This document shows positions 43,467 to 53,970 of a stretch of 64,000 nucleotides of DNA, piece by piece (within the stretch, counting starts at the first letter, position 1; each line of letters opens with the position of its first letter). The DNA is from Symsagittifera roscoffensis. Taxonomy: Eukaryota > Xenacoelomorpha > Acoela > Convolutidae. Where the stretch lies: NCBI RefSeq assembly GCF_963678635.1, contig NC_087066.1, positions 55,508,312-55,572,311 of the forward strand. Direction: 5' to 3'. The notes under the pieces are model-generated. The model worked only from the letters and a program-made list of their open reading frames with translations, searched no databases and was not told the origin of the DNA. The position numbers and the translations under genes are program-made.

Positions 43467-46400
43467 CTAAAATTGGCTGCGGATACAGCTAGGCAATGTA
43501 ATTTTAACATTGTGGGCGGAAAAGCAACCGGAACTTACAGATTCTTGACAGGATTCTACGGACTAGCAGATATGCCAGCTGAATTTCAAAAGGCTATGGA
43601 TAGAACCATCAATCATGCTAAAAACACATTCTGTTTCTTGGATGACATACTTATTGTGTCAAAGGGAAGTGAAACCGAACATGCCAACCTAGTAGAAGCA
43701 GTATTAAAGAAATTGGATGCGGAAAATTTGGCACTGAAACTATCAAAATGTGAATTTTTTAAACAAGAAGTGAATTGGTTGGGTCATCATCTCTCAGAAG
43801 AAGGAGTTAGACCGAAGATCACTAAAACGGAAGCGGTAGTAAAGTTGAACCCGCCGAAATCCTTAAAACAACTAAGGTCATTTCTAGGAAGCATAAATCA
43901 TCTCGCTAAATTTATACCTAACGTAGCAAGTCTGACAGAAAAATTAAGACCTCTTCTTAAAGAAGAAAATCAAAAGAAAAAGTTAAAATACATGAAACTC
44001 CCGGTGAAAAAATTCGAGTGGGGGGATGTTCACACAGAAGCATTTAATGCTATAAAAGGAGCTGTGGCAAATATTACGAAAGTGCATTATTATGATGCAA
44101 ATCGACAAACACGAGTTAAATGCGATGCTAGCCATGGTGGACTAGGGTCCACTTTAGAACAACAAAATGATGAAGGGTTGTGGGTCCCAATTTCGTTCGC
44201 ATCTCGATACCTAAATGCTCAAGAAAAAAAATATTTAACAAATGAGTTGGAACTATTGGCAGTTGTTTGGGCAGTAGACAGATATAAACACTATCTTCTG
44301 GGGAAACCATTTACCATCGCAACTGACCATAAAGCTCTTACAACAGCATTGGAGGTTAATCAATCAAACAAGACCTATCAGTCACGCTTAACCCGGTGGG
44401 TTGACCGGTTACTGCCGTATCAGTTCAACATAGTTCACATTCCGGGGAGGGACATGGGCATAGTTGATTATTTATCGCGTGATCCTTTCAATGATCCCTG
44501 GCCCGAATCAGAATTAGACGAAAAGTTTGTAGTAGCTACGATAAACTCCTTTCATGAAGCGTTCGACTGCTGGAACAGTAGGCTTAAAGATTCAAGTTCG
44601 CTCAACCGGAACGAAAACGTTCTAGAATGTTCTAGAAGGAATGTTAGGAAACAGTCATCAAGTAATGGTTGCTATAGCAACCAAAACGGTCAAAACCGAA
44701 CAAAGCTCGACCGGAACGAGAGAAAAAAGTTTCCACGACTGCAAAAACAGCTAAACACAACAGTTCAACAGAAACAAATCACTTTTTCGTCAAATCAACC
44801 CAGCAAACAGTCAGTCTCAAAAAATTGCAAAATAAAAAAACGACCAGTACCGGAAAAAATAGAAAAAACAGACTCAAGAATCGAGATGTCAGAAAATACA
44901 AACAAAACATACGACTGGTGGTCCAGCTCACCACAAGATTGGCGGAATGAGGAGCGTGAAGAAAGCTTAATGGACCCAAAGTGGAACCGATCATTTTCCA
45001 CCAACAACGAACTCTCGGGAGAAGAGGAAATCACAGAGACAGTACAACGTACAAGGAAGATTATACGAGGAGGAAGAAAAAATAGGGACAGCTCAGACAG
45101 CGAAACACGTCAACAACAACGAGTAAAATGGTCGCTGGAACCGGAACAACAACGAATAGCGGACCAAAGACTGCTCTCTTTCTGGCAATTAATAGGCGGA
45201 GAAAACAATGTTCAGGAAAATCGAGAACTGGTGGCCGATACTCAAGAAGTCAGAGAAAATCTGGAAGACGAATTCAATCCAACATCGTCAAAACCGATCG
45301 CATCGACAGAACGAAAACTCAGTGAGGTGAACGTAATAGAAGTCGACCTAACAACCACAGAAGAGGCGGAGAGTGAGGAGGAAGTGTGCTCAATCCAACC
45401 GCCAAAGGGTCTAGGAAAATTAAGGCTGCAAAAGCAGCAACAAGTAGAGACTCTGGACAACCTCGCAAAACTGTTCGACAAAAACTTACTAGCAGAACTG
45501 ACCACAGAAGACACGTGGATGGACCGCCTCAGGAGAGTGATAGAGAAAGGGGACAAACAAGGATTCGAACTGATGGGACCCTATACAAATCCGTTGTGGT
45601 CGCAGATGGCAGTTCAGGACGACTGCATCTTGGTGAATAATCGGCTAGCAGTACCAGTTCAACTACGACAAGCTGTCCTGAAACGAATACATCGGGGACA
45701 CCCAGGACAGGAAGCGATGTTGGGAGCAGCGCAATATCTGTGGTGGCCACACATGAATAAGGACATCGTGAATTTGGCAGAGGAGTGCCGTAGTTGTACC
45801 AGATATGGTAAGAATGTAAAATACCTTATTTCGAAAAATTCGTCAAAACCACTACCACTGCTCACGCAGCCGGGACAGGAGGTACAACTAGACTATGCGG
45901 GGCCTATAGAAAATCAAAAAGGAAAAAAAATCTATATTTTAGTAGCTATTGATCGATTCTCAAAATTTCCATCTGTGAAGGTTACAAAATCCACAAGCGG
46001 AAAAAGCACAGTAAAATTCTTGAGATCATATATCGACACTCATGGAGTCCCTGAATCAATTCGTTCGGATCAATTTTCAGGCTTTAAGGGAAAAACTCTT
46101 AAAAAACTTTGTTCGGAACTCAATATCGAGCAAAAATTCTGTCCGGTGGGGGATCACAGAGGTTGTGGGTTGGTTGAACGTACAATTCAAACAATAAAGA
46201 GAAGACTGGGAGTGATGATGCTCGATGAAAATAATAAATCAATCAAATTATGTCTCAGTATTATAATGCGAGATTTACGATGGAACAAGCAGAAAACAAT
46301 TCAAGTATCCCCGTTCCAAGCACATTTCGGCAGACTACCAAAAACAGAATTTAAAATTGTGAGGGATAGGTTTTTAAATAATTCTGATTCTTTAGACAAA

Positions 46401-47897
46401 CAACACTTGGAACGCTCAGCACTGACTGCGTCTCAAATGAAAAGGAGGATTGACCAGTCAAGAGAGAATCTCAAGATAGTGCGCAAGGGACAACTGAGCA
46501 GGGATACAAGCCCACTGCACAAGCAGCAGCTAACATCGGACAGAGACAAAGAGAGAGCCAAAGCTCTAAAGGAATTGTTGGAGGCAAACGCCCGTTGGAA
46601 CTACGAAAGAAGGGACGCAGCTAAAAATGACATCAGGAAATTAGTGGACGAGACAGGTCAACTCAATCCCGACCTTCGAAAAGAAATGATTTACTCTTGG
46701 GAAAAAGGATTTGTGGAAGATAAAGTAGAAAACCAATGCAAGTCACCACCCAAGACAATACTTAGAAAGGACCCCCTAAGGAAAAGCGGACAAGCCCTAA
46801 CCAGACCACTAAAGGGGAAAATAGCTTCAGAAACGGAATCAACAATTAAGACATCGGCCGGTTCGATCTATAGAAAATCGGACATAGCTCAATCAAAAAC
46901 CGTACTTACACAAGAAAAACAGAGAAGCACAAGTAAAAGTCCATCGTCGGAACCTACAAAAAAGTTCAAACGAGTCAGTTCTCCAGAACTACTAGAGGAG
47001 TTGGAATCGGAGGACGAACTCCAAGGAGAAATGGAAATTGCAAATGAAATGGACCCAATAGAGCGCTTTCAGAAGAGCCAAACAATCGTCACTTCTAAGG
47101 ACACAGAAGCCGGGGGAGGATTGAATCTTGCTATAAAAAGAGCAAAACCAAATTTGGCGGGACCAAAATTATCAGAGGAAATAATCACGAACAAGCCGGA
47201 AAAAAGCGGAAAAGAGAAGAAAGGCCGAAGCAAACAACAACAGGGGACAAACACAAACCAAACTGCGACTGCAGTCAACTCGGAACAAGAGCAAGCAATG
47301 TCTAAGCCGGATTCGGTCACAGTAGATACCAAAATCCAGTCGAGTTCTACGCCGAAAACCAAACAGCGTCCGAAACTGAAGGGCATTGACGCGCACACCC
47401 CTCTTGAAGATATAGTGGAGACTTTTCACAATAGAAATTTGGCACCATCTGACTGGGAAAAGTACGCGGACCAATTGTTAAAAAGAGGAGTGCAGCGAGT
47501 TGCGGATGAACTTAGAGAAAATCCTCAAAAAGGCTCAGAATTGGATACGAATTTCGAACCACCACAAGGATTCTCGGACGAATCAAGTGCGGAAGAGTCA
47601 GGTGTTCGACGGAGTTCAAGACAAACAAAAAATAAAGAACCCAAACGTTTCGGAGATCCGATAAAACATTCAATCAAAGAAATATCCGAAAATCTTACAG
47701 GCAGAAGTCTTTTGAAGGAGGCACTTAAAGAATACAGAAACCAGCTGAGAGAGTTCAAAGATCGGGAAGACAGACCTTTGGAATCAAAAGTGCGGCGACT
47801 CGAAAGACATTTATTTATGCGAAAATTCGGATATGCTACTTTAGATGAAGGAGTAGATTGGAACCCGAGTTGGGAAATTGAGCTAGAGGAAAATTGA
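43467..47897 (+). pseudogene. Gypsy pol: RT palm, RNase H, integrase and long C-terminal tail
   Basis: Continuation of the same frame after the stop; the first ATG is at 43473. Motifs in order: GFYGLADMPAEFQKAMD, then the RT active site FLDDILIV (about 43635), GSINHLAKFIP, the RNase H block (KCDASHGGLG, NELELLAVVWA, IATDHKALTTAL), then a spacer of about 300 residues rich in Lys, Glu, Ser and Gln (about 44570-45450). Integrase follows, with an HHCC finger (H-x3-H ... CRSC, about 45690-45800) and a D-D-E core (LDYAGPI, IRSDQFSGF, GLVERTIQTIK). The roughly 485-residue tail after the integrase core is charged, with no chromodomain, envelope or membrane segment. The linker and tail are unusual for Gypsy elements. 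Confidence 0.9.
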
Positions 47898-48013
47898 AAT
47901 CTACATAATCCAAAAACTGTCATTCATCTTAAGAACTTTCTTCCGAACTGAGTAAATTAAAACTCTTTTAAATAAATTATCCTACTGATGTTGTATAATT
48001 TATTTCTTTCACC

Positions 48014-48023
48014 GAGGGGGGTG
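48014..48023 (+). other. polypurine tract of Gypsy element
   Basis: GAGGGGGGTG lies directly before the 3' LTR, the usual place for priming plus-strand DNA. Confidence 0.8.
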
Positions 48024-48282
48024 TGTCATACCGCTACTGCAGTAGCAGTACTCACTATACGGATGTACAGCCAACCTCTGGTGTTAAATCATTATTTTAT
48101 GGTACGCTCAAGTTCATACATAAGTGATGACACTGAGACTAAGTGAGAGATCAGAGTACTTAACAACGATCTATCTCTCAGTACATAAGAAAACAAAGAA
48201 AAGAGAAAATCTAAATTCAATCTTCTGAATAAAGTATTGAATTCCAACTTGTTTTCAATTTGATATCGCAACGCATATCACA
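48024..48282 (+). repeat. 3' LTR of Gypsy element
   Basis: Same length and ends as the 5' LTR; one mismatch seen (AAGTTCAT here, AAGGTCAT there). It is followed by ATACG. Confidence 0.95.
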
Positions 48283-48297
48283 ATACGGAATAAAAAT

Positions 48298-48372
48298 TTT
48301 CCCATGAGGAATCGAACTCGGACATTTAGTTCTGTAGGCGGGTGTATTAGCCAATGACTCACTCACGCTGCG
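48298..48372 (-). repeat. tRNA-derived sequence (SINE-like remnant)
   Basis: Read on the minus strand, it has an A-box-like GTCATTGGCTAATACACCC, a middle region, and a B-box GAGTTCGATTCCTC about 45 bp later, the spacing of a tRNA. Acceptor stems do not pair well, so it is a tRNA-derived repeat rather than a working tRNA. A related piece in the opposite orientation is at 49401-49445. Confidence 0.5.
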
Positions 48373-48525
48373 AAATTCGAACGAAGTTATCAAACAGCGG
48401 AATTTTCTTATCCTTTGGGAACAAAATCACGCATAAACATAATGATAGGGATGAACAAAAGTTCCTTATTGACAATTTTTCTACTTAGGACGTGGTTTGG
48501 TTAGTACTATATACCAAATCTGTCC

Positions 48526-49402
48526 GCACTGACAAAAATGGATTAGGATTAATTTTAGTATGAAAAAAGTACGAAGATTAAAAAAAAGATAAAAATTGAT
48601 TTGGATCGAATTAAAATCGATTTAAGTTGATCTTAAATCCCAGCTAAAAAAATTAATCCAAATCAATTTTAAATCAATTTAAATGCATTCTTTTTCAGTC
48701 TGAATTTGTTTTTACTATTAGGGGGATTAAAACAAATTTAAATCGATTTAAATCAATTTTGTTCATTCGAGATTTATCTGTTTCGAATTTTTTTGCATTT
48801 ATTTATTGCCTATGATTTTTTATTTTACATCCATAGCGTATTGTAGCATAAAAAAGACCAAATAAAAACTCCAAAATTTTCTATGATTTTCTTGCATATT
48901 TTGAGCTCAAAAATTGATCTATTTTGACCCTTTTCTTGATTCGTTTCATATGTTTAAAAAATCGACAACAAAAATTCCAACATTTTTAGAGGGTATGTTT
49001 TTTTTCGCCGTGTTAGCAAAAATTTGATTTTAGTTGGAAAATCCATCCAAATCGATTCAAATCGATTTTTTAGACTTTTAAATCGATTTAAATTTTTCAA
49101 AAGATCGATTTAATTCGATTTAACTTTAACTTCGTAAAATGTACATTGTTAATCGATTTGGATCAACTTAAAATGGATTTAAGTGAGTTTCGGATGGATT
49201 TTAGTGAGTCGGAAAATCTATCCAACTCGATTTAAACCAATTTTTAGACACTTGAATCGATTTAAAATTTTCAATAAGATCAATTTAAATCGATTTAAAA
49301 TCCATTTAAGTTTGAAAAATGTGCATTGTTAATTGATTTGGATCGATTTAAAATCGATTTAAAATCATTTTAAGTCGATCCGAAACCTTTTTTTCCAGTG
49401 CG
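48526..49402. mobile_element. inverted-repeat element T1, full of AAATCGATTTAAAT palindromes
   Basis: The left end CGCACTGACAAAAATGGATT is matched by the reverse complement of the right end (CGCACTGGAAAAAAAGGTTT), with about 20 of 26 positions alike. The interior, 877 bp, has many copies of ATCGATTTAAA and its inverse (for example at about 48608, 48742, 49040, 49080, 49105, 49258, 49290 and 49345). There is no coding frame. This looks like a non-autonomous DNA transposon with subterminal palindromes. Confidence 0.65.
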
Positions 49403-49445
49403 GGTGAGTCATGACCCGGAATGCCAGGTTCGAATTCTAGTGGAA
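49401..49445 (+). repeat. tRNA-like B-box remnant
   Basis: GGTGAGTCATGACCCGG followed by CAGGTTCGAATTCTAG resembles a shortened version of the tRNA-derived sequence at 48298-48372, in the opposite orientation. It abuts the right end of element T1. Confidence 0.4.
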
Positions 49446-49994
49446 ACTCAAGTTTGTTTTCTCAGTTTTTTGTTTTTTCTTCGAAGTAGCGGAGAACGCA
49501 TGTCGTTCAACTTCGACTGATGTATCACGTTACACTCTTTTTAGTCGTAGTTTGGCACCAAACGACAATAAAGAATTTCTAGATGCAAATACTAAATCGG
49601 ACGAGTTTGAATTCAAAATTTTTTGCAGTTTAATTTTTATTTGGCAAATTTACTTTGTATGTATTATATCCGCATAGTAAAAACACATTCATCTGGCGTT
49701 TGTTGCTTCCTGGCAAATGATAAGTGAATAAGGAGTCAAAAGTTAAGCAATCGGAAGTTTTTCTGTAAAACGGCTGGCGGTCGGATCGATCTGCCGTTTT
49801 TCAAAACTTTCCTTTTTAAGACTTTTTGTTTTTTGAAGTTGATAGAGCTGTTTTTGGTGCTTTTGAGCAGTATAGATCTGTTTTTGCCTGGTTTTGGAAT
49901 TGCTGCTTAACCCCCAAGTAATTAACTATTGATCAAGCTCAGGTTAGGACTTTCTCCGCCGAAAAAAAAAACAAACATAACTCTTTGTTGATTT
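49446..49994. other. spacer without recognised gene
   Basis: Unique AT-rich sequence between elements T1 and T2. No coding frame or repeat family is recognised. Confidence 0.4.
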
Positions 49995-50978
49995 CCCGCA
50001 TCCAAGTTTAGGCGTAAATAATCGATTATAACGGATTATTATGATGATTTTTTGACAATTATAATCGATTATAATTACCAAAATTAGGTCCTTAAGGGAT
50101 TTATAATCGATTATAATCGTGATATTTTTCAAGAGATTATTATCTCTTATAATCGATTATAATTGATTATAATTGATTAAAGTTCTTACAAAAAACCCTT
50201 AAAATCAATTATAATCGATTATAATCGATTATAATCTCTTATTTTGCCGAAATTTTCTTTTATTCGAAATATATCTTATGGGTTATTTTTTTGTGTCACT
50301 AAAAAATCTCTGAAAGAGAGATCTCTTGAACACTTTGGTTCATCTGAACACAAAGTTATACCACGAAACAAAAGTTTCATAGAGATCCTTTCATATGAGT
50401 GGAAAGGTTCTCGCGGTAGATGAAAAATAAATTTTCCGAATCAATCATAAAACTAAATAAATCTGCTGATGTTTTGGTGTTTAAAAAAGCTTAAAATATG
50501 CATCACAAAACAACTCTAATGGGGAAGAAATGAAAAAAAAAAAACTTATGAATTTGAATTAATTGGAAAACTTTAAAAACATTTTTCTCATTTTTCATAG
50601 GAACCAACGTACACAAAAAGCATAAAATATAAGCAATTTAGATGCAATTTCGAAGACAAAAATGGACAAACAAAAGGGATTATAATCAATTATAATCAAT
50701 TATAATGGATTTTTGTGCAAAACTAAAAAAAATAGAAATTTGAATAAAAATAATGGATTATAATCAATTATAATCGATTATAATTGTGTCAAAAAATAGA
50801 CGAATAAATAATGGATTATAATCGATTATAATGGATTATAATGAATTATATTTTGAATTTAAAAAGAGAGATTATAATCGATTATTAATTGATTAAAATT
50901 GATTGTTTCTCAATTATAGTGAGACTGGTACTAAAATCGTAATATAATCGATTATTAACGCTTGAAACTGGATGCGGG
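49995..50978. mobile_element. inverted-repeat element T2, full of TTATAATCGATTATAA palindromes
   Basis: The left end CCCGCATCCAAGTTTAGGCG continues into TAAATAATCGATTATA. The reverse complement of the right end reads CCCGCATCCAGTTTCAAGCG, then TTAATAATCGATTATA. That gives about 35 bp of inverted terminal repeat in 984 bp. At least ten perfect or near-perfect ATAATCGATTATA palindromes lie near the two ends (50015-50240 and 50675-50960). The middle (50250-50670) has none. No transposase is present. Confidence 0.7.
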
Positions 50979-51481
50979 TTGGCTCTTTGGTTTACTAGAA
51001 TATATTGTTTTGCAGAACTTTTCAATAAGCTTTTGTGATGGCCAATTGATATTGAAAAAAAAAATTGTCAGCCAGGTTCACTTTTGACTAAACGTGGATT
51101 GTATATGGGAAAGAGCCTTAATACTCATAGTATGAAAATAAATTTAATCAACCTCACTTCAAAGGTATCAATCAACAACATCGAAAGTTTACAATCGAAT
51201 AACAATATCGAAAATTTGCAATCGAATTACATGTCAAAACAAAAGTTCTGAGACTGAGAGGAATACGGAAGAAGAATGCTGTACTTAGCAAAATTTCAGA
51301 AGAACAGTCAAAAGATAAAATTAAGGCACCACTTCTGGTTGGCTCACTCGCGTACGAGCACATCGATGTGGCTGCGCAAAAAAGTTCCGAGATACTCCTT
51401 GTCTTCCTTACACAAAATTCAAATCCCAACACGCTTTGGCGTACAAAATAGTAGAAATCGTTTTCTAAAGGCGCCCTCTCA

Positions 51482-52123
51482 CACTCCGAAAAAAAGAAAA
51501 TATTCGATTATTTTATAATTATAATCGTACTTTTGGCAAAACTTTAATTAATTATTAGCGCCAATTTTAGTTGTTTAAGCGATTTTTAATCCATTATATT
51601 GATATCATTTTTGCTAACATTTTAATAAAAAATGATCAACTATAATTGATTATAATTTTTCCGAAAACCTTTTATAATCTCTCATAATCCCCTTAGATTA
51701 TAATCCCTTTTTCTATCAAAATATCTCACAAAAGAAATCAATTATAATGGATTATAATTTAGCTAATGTGAAAACACAGTAAAAATCAAATTTAATTTAA
51801 GTTTAGGCTATAAGTACAAAATCACAGTTCCTTTTAGTTCGGTAACCAACTAAAAAGCACACAAAACAAAAATAAAACGAAATGAAGCAATGACGTTGGT
51901 TGAATAATAATGGATTATAATCCATTATAATAGATTATAATTCAATGAAATTTGAGAAAAAAATCTTTAAAAATATTCGATTATATTCAATTATAATGAT
52001 TTTTATTGAAACATAATAACATTATAATCCATATTTAATCGATTATAATATTTTTTTTTGAAATCTATGAAGACTGACAATATAAATCCATTATAATCTT
52101 TTATTTTCTCTTTTTACTGAGTG
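51482..52123. mobile_element. inverted-repeat element T3, with ATTATAAT palindromes
   Basis: The left end CACTCCGAAAAAAAGAAAAT is matched by the inverse of the right end, CACTCAGTAAAAAGAGAAAA. The 642-bp interior carries diverged versions of the same palindrome as T2 (GATTATAATTTT, GGATTATAATCCATTATAAT, TTAATCGATTATAAT). It seems to be an older relative of T2 with ends more like T1. Confidence 0.55.
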
Positions 52124-53420
52124 CGGAAAATCCGCCCCCACCTCGAGGAAATCCTAGATCCGCCCCTGAAGTCAGGCCCAAAGTTTGGAATTGTATTGAA
52201 GAAAATCGGAGACGTAATTGTGTCAAAATGGGACAGAAACAGTGTTTGTGGTCTTAGAAGCTTGAATTTTTTGTTTCCTTGGACAAAATGGAGATCGTTT
52301 AAAACTGAAATATGATTTGTTAGCCCTCAGCATCCAAGCTTTTTAAGATATTTCAAAATTATGATATCGCGAGAACTCAGCTTTCAAGCCTCTCAAAATA
52401 TATTTTCTGAAGAGCTTTTTTCATGTTTTAACCCATGTTTTGTTCGCAATTGAATGTGGATTCTTAATGTCAAGCAGGTGATCGGACGCAGGGTTGGGGC
52501 TAATGAGATACTGTGAATGACATTTGATTCACGGTGAACTACATGTTTTGTTCGTTAACGGACCAGTCTGTTCGTGCTAGAATCGGTTTTTTTACGTGAA
52601 CTACAGACATGGGCAAATGAGATAATGTAAACAGAAATTGATTCACCCACGCATTTTTGATTCACACCCGCAATAGTTTGTGTTTAAATCAATAAGGAGC
52701 TAGGTTTTATAGCGGAACGGTTTTTAGCACACCAGTTTCTAAGCAGAATCATAAAAGTTAACAATTCAGAACCGAGACAACGAGCAAACTTTTGGCACGT
52801 TCAGGAGTTCGCTTTTACATAAGCAGTTTTGTCTCATTTTCGAGCTGCTGGTAATTTTGAGCTGTTAGTTAATTAACAGTTGGTGGTGCAAGGCGACTTG
52901 GTGGCTATTTTTTGGAGTTTTGCACTGATACAAGCAGTCTTGTGTCACTTTGTTTTCTCAATAGCGTGTAGGAGAAACGTCTTCAGGTAGTCTTTAAAAA
53001 GTTATGTCATTTTTCTTCAAAAATCATTCCATTGACTTCACTGGGGAGTCTGAACGTTCAGTGCTTCGCTCTGACATAAGCAGTTTTGTTTCCCTTTCGA
53101 GCTGTGAGTTAATTGGGAATTGATTGAGCAAGGCTATTTGTTAATTGAGTAAGTTGAATGAGCAATTTCTTGGTTATTTTTTTTTAAAAAAAGTAGTGTG
53201 TTTTATTTCTGATGTTACTTTTTCTTTCATTTGCGAGAGCAAGTGTTTTGTAATTAGCAACAAAAACTTTTTTTTGTAATATAAGTTTTCTTACAAATGT
53301 GTAAAATCTGTTTCGATTGAAATTGGTCGTTCACTTCACAGACATGTTTAGACCATTTTTTACTGCCAAGTTTTTGTTCTAATTCAACGTCTTGCTCGGC
53401 TTGTAAACCAAATAAGGCTT
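52124..53420. other. intergenic region with repeat fragments
   Basis: No gene is supported. About 52135-52170 matches the repeat end at 5685-5718. Three partial copies of a GCAGTYTTGT-ending word with CATAAGCAGTTTTGT lie at about 52815, 52930 and 53078. They resemble the 3' end of dispersed repeat R. Confidence 0.4.
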
Positions 53421-53970
53421 ATTGTTCCGACTTTCGATACGAAAGTAACGGAATATTTGTGCTCGGGGTGGGTTTGTTTTTCCTTTTTTCTTCAGACAAA
53501 TTTCGACTTTTTAACTAGCCATTTTTGGCGGATTTTTTAAAATATCATTCAAAAGGTATTGTTGTCTTGAGCTTAAATTTGAAAAGATATTTCACCTATG
53601 ATCATTTTTCGTAAAGTTATGGGGGCTTGAAGATTGCCATTCTGACCAATTTGGGACAATTAACGCGCGATAGATTTCGGGCTTTTAATGCGTAAGCGGA
53701 GATTTAATCCGTCTTAGAAATCGTTCCAAATTGGTTGAAAGAAGCTGAATTGCCATAATTGATTTGTTACAAGGAGCAAAACATATCCTTTTGCACTTTA
53801 TATGGCGTGTGGGGGGAGAAATTTCAAAAAAAAATTCAAATTTTAGAAAAAAATTTTCATTTTATTTTATTAAATTTATTTTTTTTGTGTGTGTTTTTAC
53901 TGCTTGCTCCATATACCTTAAAAGGTAGTCGGAACATTCAGGGCTTCGTCCTGATACGAGCAGTCTTGTT
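53421..53970 (+). repeat. dispersed repeat R, copy 2
   Basis: Second copy of 28296-28805, starting ATTGTTCCGACTTTCGATAC and ending CTGATACGAGCAGTCTTGTT. It has small insertions in its T-rich parts. Its last 55 bp also form the left edge of the tandem unit that follows and recur at 55464. Confidence 0.75.

Larger units (their letters stand above)
41082..48282 (+). mobile_element. Ty3/Gypsy LTR retrotransposon, near-intact
   Basis: 7.2 kb, bounded by two LTRs of 259 bp (41082-41340 and 48024-48282) that start TGTCATACC, end ATATCACA and differ at one base seen by eye (41171). The five bases ATACG precede the 5' LTR and directly follow the 3' LTR, a target-site duplication. A primer-binding site, one long gag-pol frame and a polypurine tract are in the expected places. 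LTR near-identity means a recent insertion. It lies about 480 bp after the HOP2 stop, in the same orientation. Confidence 0.96.

Noticed and set aside
46440-47897. Envelope-like gene after integrase
   Set aside because: The tail has no signal peptide, transmembrane segment or separate frame; it is a charged extension of pol.
45128-47923. Numerous minus-strand and alternative plus-strand frames within Gypsy pol
   Set aside because: They are shadows of the long pol frame.
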